A DNA stretch of 64,000 bases from Candidula unifasciata (lineage: Eukaryota > Mollusca > Gastropoda > Stylommatophora > Geomitridae). Position numbers and translations under genes: made by a program. The notes under the pieces were generated by a model, which was given only the letters and a program-made list of their open reading frames with translations, ran no database searches and had not been told where the DNA came from. Positions 21,340 to 32,979 of this stretch are shown here, in pieces. The stretch spans positions 226,001-290,000 of the forward strand of contig CAJHNH020002779.1 of assembly GCA_905116865.2 (NCBI GenBank), given 5' to 3'. Numbering within the stretch: the first letter of the stretch is position 1; each line of letters starts with the position of its first letter.

Positions 21340-21640
21340 GTGCATAAAAAGATTCTCAGAATATGTTGGGCGAAAAAGAGGGAAAATACTGACATCTCGA
21401 AAGATCTGAACAGCAAGGAAGACTGGCTAATAAACAGCAAAAATTATAGCAGAAGGCATGGTACCAGGAAAGATGGGCAGAGGCCGACCAACACGAAGAT
21501 GGGCACAGGACATAAGTGACTCCTTGAGTATGAAAGTACATGAGGCGGGAGAGCTGGCGGGAGACCGAACTTCTTAGAGGCAGACCGCGACGAGAGCGAC
21601 GTTCTGCAAAATGACCTGCTACATGATGATGATGCTGCGA
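21340..21640 (+). mobile_element. LINE 3' coding remnant
   Basis: In two frames: KKILRICWAKKRENTDISKD, then after a frame change MGRGRPTRRWAQDISDSLSM and HEAGELAGDRTS, ending in ATGATGATG. Matches non-LTR reverse transcriptase C-terminal tails. The same element recurs at 14145 and 57705 (minus). Confidence 0.75.
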
Positions 21641-21892
21641 CATTCTCTTTAAGAATTTGCTTGGATTTTTCAGGATTCTGTCTTAGATATCCCGCCATTT
21701 TTCTTCAGACGCCTACCAGATCGCGGAGCATCTCTATTTCCACCGTAGCAAGAAAATCATTCAACATATTTCTAACTGTAATGCGATGACGAAATAGTTC
21801 ATCAGAAAATCTTCCTATTAATCTCTGAATGACCCTTAGTGTGTATCGACCGCCATTTCGAAATATCAGTTCAACAATAAACAAACAAAATA

Positions 21893-22300
21893 GTGATAAT
21901 AATACAAATCATAGCTTTGTATGAGGCGGAAACATGGAGAAAAACTAAGGCAATTACTAATAAACTACAGACATTGATTAACTGGTTCCTGCGCAGAATA
22001 GAGGGAATTAAATATTATGATAAGAGCTCTGTGGGAGAACTACGCGAGCTCCAGTGGACCAAGAGGTTAAGAAAAGACGCCGAGAAAACCGGAGCACAAT
22101 ATAGCCAGAATGTCTTTGCATTGGAACCCACACAAAAAAAAAGAAATAAAGGAAGGCCCAAAAAAAAAAAAACACAGAGAAGGGAAGTGGAGAATGAAGT
22201 CATAAAGAAGGGGAAGACATGGGAAGAGCTTCAAGCAACAGCAAAAGATAGAACCGAACGACTTCGCGACAGTTGGTTGAGGGCCTTTCCTCCATAGAAA
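21893..22300 (+). mobile_element. LINE 3' coding remnant, open frame of 134 codons
   Basis: Starts IIALYEAETWRKTKAITNKL, continues LINWFLRRIEGIKYYDKSS, then NKGRPKKKKTQRREVENEV and GKTWEELQATAKDRTERLRD. The sequence order YGAETW...LRRI...GRP...RRE(I/V)E...W.ELE..A.DR is that of RTE-type retrotransposon C-termini. The frame is intact to its stop but 5'-truncated. Confidence 0.85.
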
Positions 22301-22825
22301 GGGGGAAATAAAAAGGAAGGGGGGGGGGGGGTAGAAAGGCAAAAGAAGAAGAATACAAATCCGCTGAAAACACCTTCTGTTTTGAGTGCAAATAATTACC
22401 CTAGCACACGACAGCCGTTCAGAACTACTGTTTGTGGAAACCATTGTTTTAATGGCAACGGGTATTTCCTTTTTCAAATGTGTTCAACACACAAAGTGTA
22501 GTGTGACTTGAAAAACACCGCTGTAACAAAAAACAAAAACAGTTACACAATTCTCCCGTAATACAAAGTTACAGATTATAACAAAACTGTTCAACCCATG
22601 CCAGCATCAATTACATCTGAGAGCAAGCAACAATTGTTAACGGCTGTATTCCGGAAGATTAATGAGGCCATGACAGGAACTAGACCAGGGGTTCTCAAAA
22701 TGGGTAACATAGACCCTGAGAGGGCTAGGATAATCCTGGGGTGAAAGAATAAAGGTAGAGCTTTAGGTTCCTTTTTTTTGAATCCAGAAGACAGAAAGAA
22801 TGGTTATTTCAAGGAAGAAACTTCC
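22301..22825. other. No gene; one hAT-like terminus
   Basis: CAGGGGTTCTCAAAATGGGT at 22687 looks like a single hAT end; its partner was not found. Poly-G at about 22319-22331. Confidence 0.45.
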
Positions 22826-23105
22826 CGTGTGGGTTGCGGGGCCACATTGTGGGGAAAACAAGAAAAGATCTATTGCCTACCCAAACGCAGGTCGTAAAGT
22901 CGATTAACTGGGAGCTTCCTTTGAAGTCGGAGTGCATCTGCCTGAGGTTTAAAAAACCAACAGTCTGCATTTAAATGAATCAGATCTGTAAAACTGATGC
23001 ACACGCAACACTATGGTTCTGGAGCACGCCTGCAGTCTAAAAGTGGACAAACAACTAAAACTTTCCACCAGAGTGTACAGCTAGCGAACGCGAAAAATAG
23101 AAGAA
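22826..23105 (+). mobile_element. SINE family E
   Basis: CGTGTGGGTTGCGGGGCCAC, GGTCGTAAAGTCGATTAACT, AACCAACAGTCTGCATTTAA and a GCTAGCGAACGCGAAAAATA end. Confidence 0.8.
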
Positions 23106-23214
23106 AAAAGTACAAACACCAAAATGTCATTCTACAATATAATGCAAAGTGCCTAGGCAGGCCAACAAGTTCAAACGGCACTTTAATTCTAAGTCACCCC
23201 AAACAAAGAAAATC

Positions 23215-23352
23215 AAACATTTTCCGGGAAAATATATTTAAGGGGTATTATGTATGGAGGTAAGGGTTAGGATCTTTGTCTGCCCTGACCACATCAAAGA
23301 CACCGACTAACCGAATTCCAACTCCTGAATACTGGATTTTCCCGGGAACACC
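23215..23352. mobile_element. Foldback MITE family P, copy 1
   Basis: Inverted ends TTTTCCGGGAAAATATATTT and TGGATTTTCCCGGGAAC flank AGGATCTTTGTC and CAAAGACACCGACTAACCG, shared with 58387-58514. Confidence 0.6.
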
Positions 23353-23487
23353 AGGATTTCCTTTATTGGGGGGGGGGGGGGGGGGGGTAGTAGAGAGAGA
23401 GAAGAGAGATTACTAAAAAAAAAATTACAACATCTGATAGAAGATGTGCGGCTGAGTTTAGGTGCAGGTTATGCAAGTCGAAATGAA

Positions 23488-23738
23488 GTCACAGTGGTGA
23501 AGAAGCTAGACGCTTGCCTGCGGATCGGAAGGTCCTGAGTTCGGGTCCTGACGGAACCGAACTTCTTCCCCCCCCCCCCCCTCAAAATGACCTTACCTCC
23601 CAGGTCGAGCCAGCCTTGAGTGGGTACCAGGGGCAGACCTTGGAAGTAAAGACGGCCGGCGTGATGCTGGCCACGTCACCTACAAAGTGCCGATTGGTCA
23701 CATACTTGTCTAGCCCTAAATATCTGAAGCCGTGGAAA
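23488..23738 (+). mobile_element. SINE family B
   Basis: Head GTGGTGAAGAAGCTAGACGC, CCAGCCTTGAGTGGGTACCA and TCTAGCCCTAAATATCTGAA. A poly-C run (about 23568-23581) has expanded in its middle. Confidence 0.8.
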
Positions 23739-23742
23739 AGGG

Positions 23743-23945
23743 TGACTTTCTACCCCACCAGGACATCACACAAGCGATAAACACCCGATGACAAAAATGT
23801 GCCACCATGTGGATGAGGATCACCATGGAGAGGTCCCAGAAACCGCGTTCAGCCCCTAGGCCATATTAATGACCAGGCTATATTGCGGCCCCTGACAAGA
23901 GCCAGAGTAGGGCTTCAAATAACGAAAAATTACATCCTCAAAAAG
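23743..23945 (-). mobile_element. SINE family A, copy 5
   Basis: GACTTTCTACCCCACCAGGA through TATTGCGGCCCCTGACAAGA to TTACATCCTCAAAAAGACGG. Lies directly against the preceding family B SINE. Confidence 0.8.
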
Positions 23946-24149
23946 ACGGAAAGTTATGATGATATAAGGGTGCTTTACTTGTACCTTTTATGCCAGTGGA
24001 ACAGATGTTGAGAACCTGTGAACTATGATACTCGTTTAAATGTTGATCTGACATTCCGCAGTTAGTCATACATTACACACGCGGCCATGGACAGCAAATG
24101 ACACAGGAAACAAGGCCCACAACTTGCCGAGAACATTACAGAGGTTATC

Positions 24150-24535
24150 AAATCGTAGGCCCAATATGCCTGCCCCTTTGGCTTTCACGTCCATAGCAAA
24201 TGAGGCGCAATGGACACACGAGGGGTTGCCAGTTTGGGTTCTGGAGTACATCGTGACTGCGTTGCCAAATTGGTTGGCCGGTAGACATCTTCGTCGCAGT
24301 ATTTTGTCTATCTCCTTTGATCGCCATTACCACTGCAGGGGTCCTTTTCAGTGATCTTGGTGGCGTGCAAGGCTGAGCCATTGAATAACATGGTCACAGT
24401 AATGACCTAGCTCTCCCTTCGAGAATGCTGGCCTTTCGCAAAGCCAAGCCAAATGCCTGCCCATTTGGCTATCACCTTCATGCAAATGCAAAGTGGGGAT
24501 GGTCACGCGAGGGGTTTCCCGCCTAGGTTACAGGG
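24150..24535 (+). repeat. Dispersed repeat with internal duplication
   Basis: ATGCCTGCCC(C/A)TTTGGCT with a downstream CACGCGAGGGGTT-like word appears at about 24165-24235 and again at about 24450-24515. Between them, 24262-24420 (GCAGGGGTCCTTTTCAGTGA, CTTGGTGGCGTGCAAGGCTG) matches 45455-45605. Confidence 0.55.
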
Positions 24536-24856
24536 CCTCATTTTGGGAGCGAGGGGAGGGGGGAGACCCAGCCCCCCCCCCCCCCCCACTAGAATGTCGT
24601 AAAATGCGACTATTTATTGGAAAGGGGTGGGGCGGGGCATCTCCTTCGGAGTCAGAGTGTATGGAAGCAACAGTCCGCACCAAATGTCGACAAGTGCCGG
24701 GGAATCATCACAAGAGGGGTCGGAAATATATCGTGTCTTTCTGTCTGTCTCTATGACTAACGCATCGACAGGCGCGCGGGGGGTGGGTGGGGGGGGGGGG
24801 TCGGAAGTATGTCTGTGTGGCTGTTCGGATGATAACAGGGGAGTGAGAATCATCAC
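24535..24856. other. Poly-C and poly-G rich sequence with SINE E remnant
   Basis: Poly-C at about 24572-24588 and G-rich near 24778-24800. CCTTCGGAGTCAGAGTGTAT at about 24643 is a diverged piece of family E. Confidence 0.45.
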
Positions 24857-25052
24857 ATAGGTTAGTTGCGTATCCTTTACAGGACGTTGCAAAACCAACT
24901 GTGTGGTTTTTCTAGGCAAATTTACGTCCAGTAATTTGCCATTGCTTTCTGGATACCACTGACGAAACCAACGCAAGGCGCATGGCCCGCAGTTGGGATC
25001 GAACCCGGCATTCCGAAGCGTTCGCATCGACTTAGCCACAGAGCTGACCATT
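24857..25052 (-). mobile_element. SINE family D
   Basis: Reverse copy with TTGCGTATCCTTTACAGGAC, GCAAATTTACGTCCAGTAAT and TGGGATCGAACCCGGCATTC. Confidence 0.8.
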
Positions 25053-25150
25053 TCTCCCAGATTTACGGTATCTATCATGGAATCAAGGTCGACGGGTTGC
25101 GATTCCCATAGTTCCAAGCCAAAGGGTTCACAACTCATGGTTTCTGGATA
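25051..25150 (+). mobile_element. SINE family C 3' part fused to family D
   Basis: Begins abruptly at TTTCTCCCAGATTTACGGTA, directly after the D head, and runs to CTCATGGTTTCTGGATATTT. The C head is missing. Confidence 0.7.
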
Positions 25151-25269
25151 TTTGCACTCACAAAAATCAATTCTATAGACAACAATCTGGGAAGAGATCA
25201 ATGACCGCCACCCACCGCCCCCGCCCACCCACACAAACAACGCATTTGCAAACCCACGAGCTATGAATC

Positions 25270-25517
25270 CAGGGCTATTAATGCTGGGTTTTTCCCCCCA
25301 GATCTGTGTGTTTATTATGACTCCTTGGGAAAATCTGGGTTTTTAAAGAAATATATCCTAATATAAAAGTGGTAAATGTTTCGTATCGTAACTATAAATT
25401 TTGGACATTTAACCAATCTGAGTTTTTTTTTTTTTTTGTTCTTTGTCTGTGTATTGCTTGGGTTTTTGTTCAGCTAAGCTGGGTTTTTCCCCCAAAAAAA
25501 TTCTATCGGCAGCCCTG
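25270..25517 (+). mobile_element. hAT-type MITE family G with 7/8 TSD
   Basis: Ends CAGGGCTATTAATGCTGGG and CGGCAGCCCTG. Flanks TATGAATC (25262-25269) and TATGTATC (25518-25525) agree at 7 of 8 positions. 248 bp, no coding capacity. Copies at 57024 and 62593. Confidence 0.8.
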
Positions 25518-25747
25518 TATGTATCACTGCCGACATATAACACTGGCTTCTAGACCTGGCGGTTTCAACGAGCCAGCTGTTTAGATAAGCGGATACGACA
25601 ATCGCATAAACACGGACATATAGGCAAATCAATACTTACTTGTACGAGATACGTATGAATACATTAGCATTTATGCGTTAATGAGGTCTTACAAACAACA
25701 ACTGGCTACAGGGACGGGCGAGACACCTGTATCTATACTCCGTAAAT

Positions 25748-27739
25748 AATGACTGTTTGACAGACAGAAGGTGTTCATCCAGGTAGCACAAGGATAGACA
25801 GACAACGACTGTTTGAAAAAACAAGCGTGTCTCTATGTATAAACAGGACAGACAGATAATGACTGGTTGGAAAAAGAAGTGTGTCTCTAGGTATGAACAG
25901 GACAGACAGATAGTGACTGGTTGAAAGAAGAAGTGTGTCTCTGGGTACGAACAGGACAGACAGATAGTGACTGGTTGAAAGAAGAAGTGTGTCTCTGGGT
26001 ACGAACAGGACAGACAGATAGTGACTGGTTGAAAGAAGAAGTGTGTCTCTGGGTACGAACAGGACAGACAGATAGTGACTGGTTGAAAGAAGAAGTGTGT
26101 CTCTGGGTACGAACAGGACAGACGGATAGTGACTGGTTGAAAGACGAAGTGTGTCTCTAGGTACGAACAGGATAGACAGACAGTGACTGGTTGAAAGAAC
26201 AAGCGTGTCTCTCGGAACGAACAGGAGAAACAGACAGTGACTGGTTGAAAGAACAAGCGTGTCTCTCGGAACGAACAGGAGAAACAGACAGTGACTGGTT
26301 GAAAGAACAAGCGTGTCTCTCGGAACGAACAGGAGAAACAGACAGTGACTGGTTGAAAGAAGAAGTTTACATCCAAGTACGAACAGGAGAAACAGACATT
26401 GACTGGTTGAAAGAAGAAGTTTACATCCAAGTACGAACAGGAGAAACAGACATTGACTGGTTGAAAGAAGAAGTTTACATCCAAGTACGAACAGGAGAAA
26501 CAGACAATGACTGGTTGAAAGAAGAAGTTTACATCCAAGTACGAACAGGAGAAACAGACATTGACTGGTTGAAAGAAGAAGTTTACATCCAAGTACGAAC
26601 AGGAGAAAACAGACATTGACTGGTTGAAAGAAGAAGTTTACATCCAAGTACGAACAGGAGAAACAGACATTGACTGGTTGAAAGAAGAAGTTTACATCCA
26701 AGTACGAACAGGAGAAACAGACATTGACTGGTTGAAAGAAGAAGTTTACATCCAAGTACGAACAGGAGAAACAGACAGTGACTGGTTGAAAGAAGAAGTT
26801 TACATCCAAGTACGAACAGGAGAAACAGACATTGACTGGTTGAAAGAAGAAGTTTACATCCAAGTACGAACAGGAGAAACAGACATTGACTGGTTGAAAG
26901 AACAAGCGTGTCTCTGGGAACGAACAGGAGAAACAGACATTGACTGGTTGAAAGAAGAAGTTTACATCCAAGTACGAACAGGAGAAACAGACATTGACTG
27001 GTTGAAAGAAGAAGTTTACATCCAAGTACGAACAGGAGAAACAGACATTGACTGGTTGAAAGAAGAAGTTTACATCCAAGAACGAACAGGAGAAACAGAC
27101 ATTGACTGGTTGAAAGAAGAAGTTTACATCCAAGTACGAACAGGAGAAACAGACATTGACTGGTTGAAAGAAGAAGTTTACATCCAAGTACGAACAGGAG
27201 AAACAGACATTGACTGGTTGAAAGAAGAAGTTTACATCCAAGAACGAACAGGAGAAACAGACATTGACTGGTTGAAAGAAGAAGTTTACATCCAAGTACG
27301 AACAGGAGAAACAGACATTGACTGGTTGAAAGAAGAAGTTTACATCCAAGAACGAACAGGAGAAACAGACAATGACTGGTCGAAAGAAGAAGTTTACATC
27401 CAAGAACGAACAGGAGAAACAGACATTGACTGGTCGAAAGAAGAAGTTTACATCCAAGAACGAACAGGAGAAACAGACATTGACTGGTTGAAAGAAGAAG
27501 TTTACATCCAAGAACGAACAGGAGAAACAGACATTGACTGGTTGAAAGAAGAAGTTTACATCCAAGAACGAACAGGAGAAACAGACATTGACTGGTTGAA
27601 AGAAGAAGTTTACATCCAAGAACGAACAGGAGAAACAGACATTGACTGGTTGAAAGAAGAAGTTTACATCCAAGAACGAACAGGAGAAACAGACATTGAC
27701 TGGTTGAAAGAAGAAGATTACATCCAAGAACGAACAGGC
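25748..27739 (+). repeat. 54-bp satellite, about 37 copies
   Basis: Unit of 54 bases: TTGACTGGTTGAAAGAAGAA, GTTTACATCCAAGTACGAAC, AGGAGAAACAGACA. Variant classes are ordered: GTGTGTCTCTGGGTACG on the left, CAAGCGTGTCTCTCGGAACG near 26200-26340, GTTTACATCCAAGTACG in the middle, and GTTTACATCCAAGAACG on the right. The unit is a multiple of three without stops, giving an 18-residue repeat on both strands (plus: VYIQVRTGETDIDWLKEE; minus up to 650 codons). One extra A near 26612 shifts the plus frame. I do not call these proteins. Confidence 0.95.
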
Positions 27740-27795
27740 TAGACTTTTTTAATTACTGACTAAGGATCCCGTGGTCGACCAAAGCTAAAATGCAC
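27739..27795 (+). repeat. 57-bp motif shared with 30320-30376
   Basis: CTAGACTTTTTTAATTACTG, AGGATCCCGTGGTCGACC and AAAATGC recur almost unchanged at 30320. The first copy directly follows the 54-bp array; the second closely precedes the 15-bp array. Confidence 0.8.
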
Positions 27796-28283
27796 AGAAA
27801 TATCCAGGAAAGACAAGGCAGCAGGCAGCATGTTGGTCCACAATACCCCAGAAAAACATACTGATCAGAATTATTTTTTTTTTCAATTTAATTTCCCCCT
27901 CTGCGCTAGTGCCGTAAAAAAGGACACCAAACTACTCTATTTTTACAAACCAAAGCAACAACAACAAAAGTGCCACAAATACATACAACCAACAAGAATA
28001 ATATTTTGGCTTTGCTGAGATTTCCTGGCAATAATCATGGGCCGCCTGGCGAGCTGGTTCTCCCACAAATTACTGCCGCTAAAAGAGGCCAGAGAATCGG
28101 AAATAAAATCGTCCAAACGTAGGTATAAAATCAGACGCCAAGAGAGGACGGCTGAGTAGGTGGAGTTTTTGTTTTTCAAACAACACAAAACATGAGAAAC
28201 GCTTGCATACCTTGTCAGTTGGTGAGATTACTAGAGAAACATGTTGAAGGAGTGCACAGAGGGAAGGAGGAAAGCGACAGTGA
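27796..28283. other. No gene recognised
   Basis: AT-rich unique-looking sequence without supported exons. Confidence 0.4.
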
Positions 28284-28743
<460 letters not shown>

Positions 28744-28747
28744 GAGG

Positions 28748-28862
28748 TAAACTCTGGCAACAAGTTCTACTATATTGTCCACTTCTGGTATGTGATCTTT
28801 TTCCAGAATTTGAGAATGTGCATACACATCAAGCTTATTTGTACTCAGGCTGTTGGTCCAAG
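28748..28862 (-). mobile_element. Diverged SINE family E
   Basis: CAACAAGTTCTACTATATTG, CCACTTCTGG and CAGGCTGTTGGTCC follow the reverse family E order. Confidence 0.5.
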
Positions 28863-28877
28863 ACGGGCTCAAGCTGA

Positions 28878-28935
28878 CGGGCTATGCTGCTGACGTCACC
28901 AAACTGGGCTATGATACGTTTAAAAGTAGCCGTGT
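28878..28935 (+). repeat. Solo arm of the palindromic element
   Basis: ATGCTGCTGACGTCACC followed by CTGGGCTATGATACG matches one arm of the palindrome at 12693-13003. Confidence 0.55.
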
Positions 28936-29382
28936 TAGGCTAAAAATTATCCGAGACAACGGGAGTTAACAGAAGGACGCAGCTCGCCACGGCACTTGAC
29001 AATGACGACTCAATAAGTTAACAAAGCCCCACACATTCGAGCCCGGACCGCCACCTCCAAGCTGCACATCGCCACAAACAATAATACTTGGCAAGGGTGA
29101 AGTTTATGCGCGATTAAACCACCGACAATAACAATAAAAGTGAAATTATTCCGCCGTTTAGAACTAACCCAATGGCGCCATTGTTCGCTTGTATACGTGT
29201 ACCGTGTTAGTTACATGGGGGAAGTTCTCAATGGCTGAGCCGTGTGTCTTGGGCCCTGAAACACTGTGGGGCCCTGGTTCTTGTGTATTGACCCTCACAA
29301 TGGCGGTTTTCCGTGTGGGCTTAGGGCACCCCCCCCCCCCACTCCGACCACCATTTGGAGGAAAGGGAGAACAGACCCGCCG
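28936..29382. other. No gene recognised
   Basis: From about 29300 the sequence (GTGTGGGCTTAGGGCAC, poly-C, AACAGACCCGCCGCC) resembles an old relative of family E, into which the SINE D at 29395 inserted. Confidence 0.45.
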
Positions 29383-29394
29383 CCTCTTAACAAA

Positions 29395-29607
29395 GGTTGT
29401 TGCGTATCCTTTACAGGACGTTGCAGAACCAACCATAACAGCCCCTGGCTGTTTGTGTGGTTTCTCTAGGCAAATTTACGTCCAGTAGTTTGCCATTGCT
29501 TTCTTGATACCACTGTCGAAACCAACGCAAGGCGCATTGCCCGCAGCTGGGATCGAACACGGCATTACGAAACGAAGTGTTCGCATCGACTTAGCCACAG
29601 GGCCGAC
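29395..29607 (-). mobile_element. SINE family D with perfect 12-bp TSD
   Basis: Reverse copy from GTTGTTGCGTATCCTTTACA to GACTTAGCCACAGGGCCGAC. CCTCTTAACAAA lies at 29383-29394 and 29608-29619, identical. The host sequence continues as CATGTCGTAAAAGGCG, an E-like repeat. Confidence 0.9.
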
Positions 29608-29892
29608 CCTCTTAACAAACATGTCGTAAAAGGCGCGTAACTAAGGATTTGAAATGCAATGCGTTCGTTCAAAAGGCACAAATATATCACAGACTAGCTG
29701 CAAATCCCCCCCCCCTCCTTTTTTTCCCAAGACAACGTGATAACCGCCATATCAAAGGCCAGAGCTAACAAATGTGTGGTGATTTACATCTAGCTTGCGA
29801 TAGCTGTGCAATTCAGAAACACACATCCGATAGCAATATAAACACTAACTAGTCGCATTTCATGACTTTCCTATTTAAGGCGCAGTGGGTTA

Positions 29893-30135
29893 TTCTTCTT
29901 CTTCTTCTGTGTGTTCACCAGCTGTAAACTACTGCTTAAAGTTCTGGATGTTCGTCCACTTCTAGACGGGGTGATTTGGTTCCAGAATGTACAGGTCACG
30001 TCTGTTTTACAAATCAGGCTGATTTGCGTGAAGACTGTTGGTTTCTCGTTTCTTAGTCAGATAAACTCCGACTTCTAAGGACAAAATCCTAAATTAGTTA
30101 ACGACTAAGACATTCTTACTAGGGGAGCTGGTCTA
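29893..30135 (-). mobile_element. SINE family E
   Basis: TTCTTCTTCTTCTGTGTGTT, CACCAGCTGTAAACTACTGC, GTTCGTCCACTTCTAGACG and AAACTCCGACTTCTAAGGAC in reverse family order, with the 5' half degraded. Confidence 0.75.
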
Positions 30136-30319
30136 CCTACCTCCCCCATCCCCCCCCAACCACACACAAAGGGGACCTGCCCTCCACACAGGGGGTGGGT
30201 CTATTTTGTACGTCCCTCGCCACCTTTTTTTAACTGCAGAATTGAGAATTATGCGTTTAGACATGGCGGTGCGGTAGCCCACACACGTGCTGTGGAGATT
30301 TTTGAGGTGTCACTGTAGA

Positions 30320-30376
30320 CTAGACTTTTTAATTACTGACCTAGGACCCCGTGGTCGACCCAAAGTAAAATGCTTC
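30320..30376 (+). repeat. Second copy of the 57-bp shared motif
   Basis: CTAGACTTTTTAATTACTG, AGGACCCCGTGGTCGACC and AAAATGC, as at 27739. Confidence 0.8.
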
Positions 30377-30410
30377 ACTCCACAGGAGACCCGCCCTGCT
30401 GCAGGCCCAT

Positions 30411-30672
30411 GCTGCATGTCTCTTACATGCATGACTCTTACATACATATCTATTACATGCATGTCTCTTACATACATATATATTACATGCATATCTCTTA
30501 CATGCATGTCTCTTACGTGCATGTCTCTTACATACATATCTATTACATGCATATCTCTTACATGCATGTCTCTTACATGCATATCTCTTACATGCATGTC
30601 TCTTACATGCATGTCTCTTACATGCATATCTCTTACATGCATGTCTCTTACATACATGTCTTATACATAGCT
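30411..30672 (+). repeat. 15-bp minisatellite
   Basis: Unit TACATGCATGTCTCT alternating with TACATGCATATCTCT and TACATACATATCTAT, about 17 copies. Each unit contains the palindrome ATGCAT or a variant. Frames are open on both strands. Confidence 0.95.
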
Positions 30673-31340
30673 CTTTCATACTTGTCTCCTGCATGCATGT
30701 TTCTATCACTGTTGTCTCTTTCTCGCCTGAAACACTATAAATTTAGTCTGCATGTGAAGGCTACATAGGTATGAGAGACAACTGGTGCGTGTGTGACAGC
30801 TAAGTGTTAGCGTGCCTGCTGACTCGTGTCAGTGGACCGGGTTCAATCTGCAGTTGTCCTTCATGGTTGAACAAAGCTTAGAAAACAGATGCGGATGTTA
30901 GGTTCAGGGTCTGAGTAACCTGCGAGAGAGAGAGGAGGGTGAACTGTGCAGGATTTTTAAAGAAGAAAAAGGAGGAGAAAAAGAAAAAAAAGGAGGAGAA
31001 GAAAAAAAAAGAAGGAGAAGAAAAAGAAGAAGTAGAAGAAAAAGAAGAAAAAACAGTAGCAGCATAAAGAATGAGAAATAGTAGACCATCACCCAGTCTA
31101 AATTTCAAAATAAGAATACAACACAAAAAGAAATTACAGCAAATGTGGTTCTGAGCTACATACAACTTCATCATCACATGCGCCACTGAATTCAAGTCCT
31201 GTCATAAAATTATCCTTGTGTGATCTGGAAAACAAGTACTTTACTTCATCTGCAGGACTGCAATCAGCAGGATTAACACCTCACCGATGAGAATCAAACC
31301 GGTACAAATCCCAGAAACCCAGTTCAACCGTATAGCACAA
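30673..31340. other. No gene; GAA-rich tract
   Basis: GAAGAAAAAG-type purine tract at about 30958-31055. No exon recognised. Confidence 0.5.
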
Positions 31341-31344
31341 CTCG

Positions 31345-31850
31345 TGTGGGTTTCAGGGCTCTATTACGGATAAAACAAGAATAGACCCAAATGTCTCCCT
31401 TACAGACTTAGGTCACCAACTTTCGCGTAGACACTGGATTTTGCAGACTCAACAAACACTCATATAAATAGGGTTAGCAGTCTCTCGCCATTAATATTAC
31501 GCCCCAATGTCTGACGCCATTTTTTGTTACTTTAAAAGCCTCACCGCGTGTGTAGTCGGGAGAGGGGGGGGGGGTGCTTATAACATTTCCTGCCGCCAGT
31601 GACTGCACTAAACATCTAGTGCAAGACTGGTCGTCCCTGCAGAAGCTGAAAAAAAAAACTAAATAAAGGATTTCTTCGAAGTCGAGAGCGATGTGCCTGA
31701 GAGGCAAGGAACTAACTGTCTGCATACGAATAAGCCAGATCTGTCGAATGGATGTGCAGGCAGACCGCAGGTCCAGAAATGGACGGACAAACAGAACTGT
31801 CCGTTGGGGGTTACAGCCATTGAAAGCGAAGAGGAAGAATCCTCTAGCTT
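31345..31850 (+). mobile_element. SINE family E interrupted by unknown DNA
   Basis: The 5' part CGTGTGGGTTTCAGGGCTCT lies at 31345-31400. The remainder, from TTCTTCGAAGTCGAGAGCGA, lies at about 31670-31850. About 265 bases of unrecognised sequence, with poly-G near 31562-31573, replace about 50 bases of the SINE. Confidence 0.65.
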
Positions 31851-32466
31851 AGTTATATCAGGCCCTATTTCAATTCAGGGGTCAAATCACAAACAAACTA
31901 TTAATACTGTGGTAATGATCCGCGCGGCACTTGCTAGACATCCGCGGGTTAAATCTGACTCGCGGGCCGCCAGTTGAATAACCATTTACTAGTGCTCTGC
32001 TTAAACTGTTACAAAGTAACTTTAGTCCAGCGTGGGTGGCATGGAGTTTCAATGAAAAAGGCCCCTTACAAACCAAATGGGAATTGACATAAAGAAAAAC
32101 GGTAACAGCTTGAACAAAAAGAGTATAAAAACGGGACAGACCTGGGTACCCGTGGAAAGACAACAAAGACATACGCCAACTCCTCTCAAAACTCTACACA
32201 GTCAAACAAAGCCGATATCTTTTAGTGTTAAAAACAGGAGAGACTTCAATCGCACTCCTATCCCAAACAAAAAACGTGGTAGTTTAGCAGAAACAAGAAT
32301 CCAGCATTATATCACAGTCAATGCAACACCCAACTAATACTGATAACTGATTTCAGAATCAACAGCATAACACACCCGGTGTGCCCATAGATGTCCGTAC
32401 CCCGCAGTGAATGTCTTAAGCTGTGGATGCTAACTGTTCCCGTATTCCACTGATTATGCACAAGAC
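31851..32466. other. No gene recognised
   Basis: A plus-strand frame at 32077-32337 is unsupported by splice signals or family resemblance. Confidence 0.4.
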
Positions 32467-32979
32467 CAGTGTTGCCACTTCTCTTTGACAAAAAAACATC
32501 CGAAACAGAGTGAAAAAAAATATCTAAAAACATCTAAATCTGCGTGAAAAACATCTAGAAAAGACATCCAAATGGAAACAGTCACAAATTACAAAGCAAT
32601 TGATATGACTTACCCTATAGAATCATTTCCTCATCTATACTGAAGTCTGCCTTACAAGATCCACAGGATAAACTTATCTTGGATGATGAAGTTGAAGCTT
32701 CAGATCCAAAATGACTCTGGTATGTTTTAGCTGTTCCAATTTCTTTTAATACCTAATCAGGGAGCTGATAAGTGGAACAGCCTTTTCTTACTCTTATCAG
32801 GCCGAATTTTATTGTCAAGATAGCATTTAGGAGGAAAATGTAATCCTGTTTCTTAGGTTAGTTTTGATAAATTCACTCCAAATGAAAACATTTAGAAGAA
32901 CATCTACCATCTAAACGTCATCTAAATGCAAGAGAAAACTTCAAAATCTGGATGTAAAACATCCACAGTGACAACACTG
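32467..32979 (-). mobile_element. hAT-like element family F
   Basis: CAGTGTTGCCACTT at the left and GTGACAACACTG at the right. The interior is collinear on the minus strand with 61893-62397. Flanking octamers CACAAGAC and CCCATGTC share 5 of 8 positions. The minus strand retains a TYQLPD and LKEIGTAK peptide, with a stop between them. Confidence 0.85.

Noticed and set aside
25775..27727. 650-codon minus-strand open frame
   Set aside because: Entirely inside the 54-bp satellite; openness follows from a stop-free unit that is a multiple of three.
30310..30709. MHVRD and KRHACKRY repeat peptides
   Set aside because: 15-bp minisatellite with all frames open.
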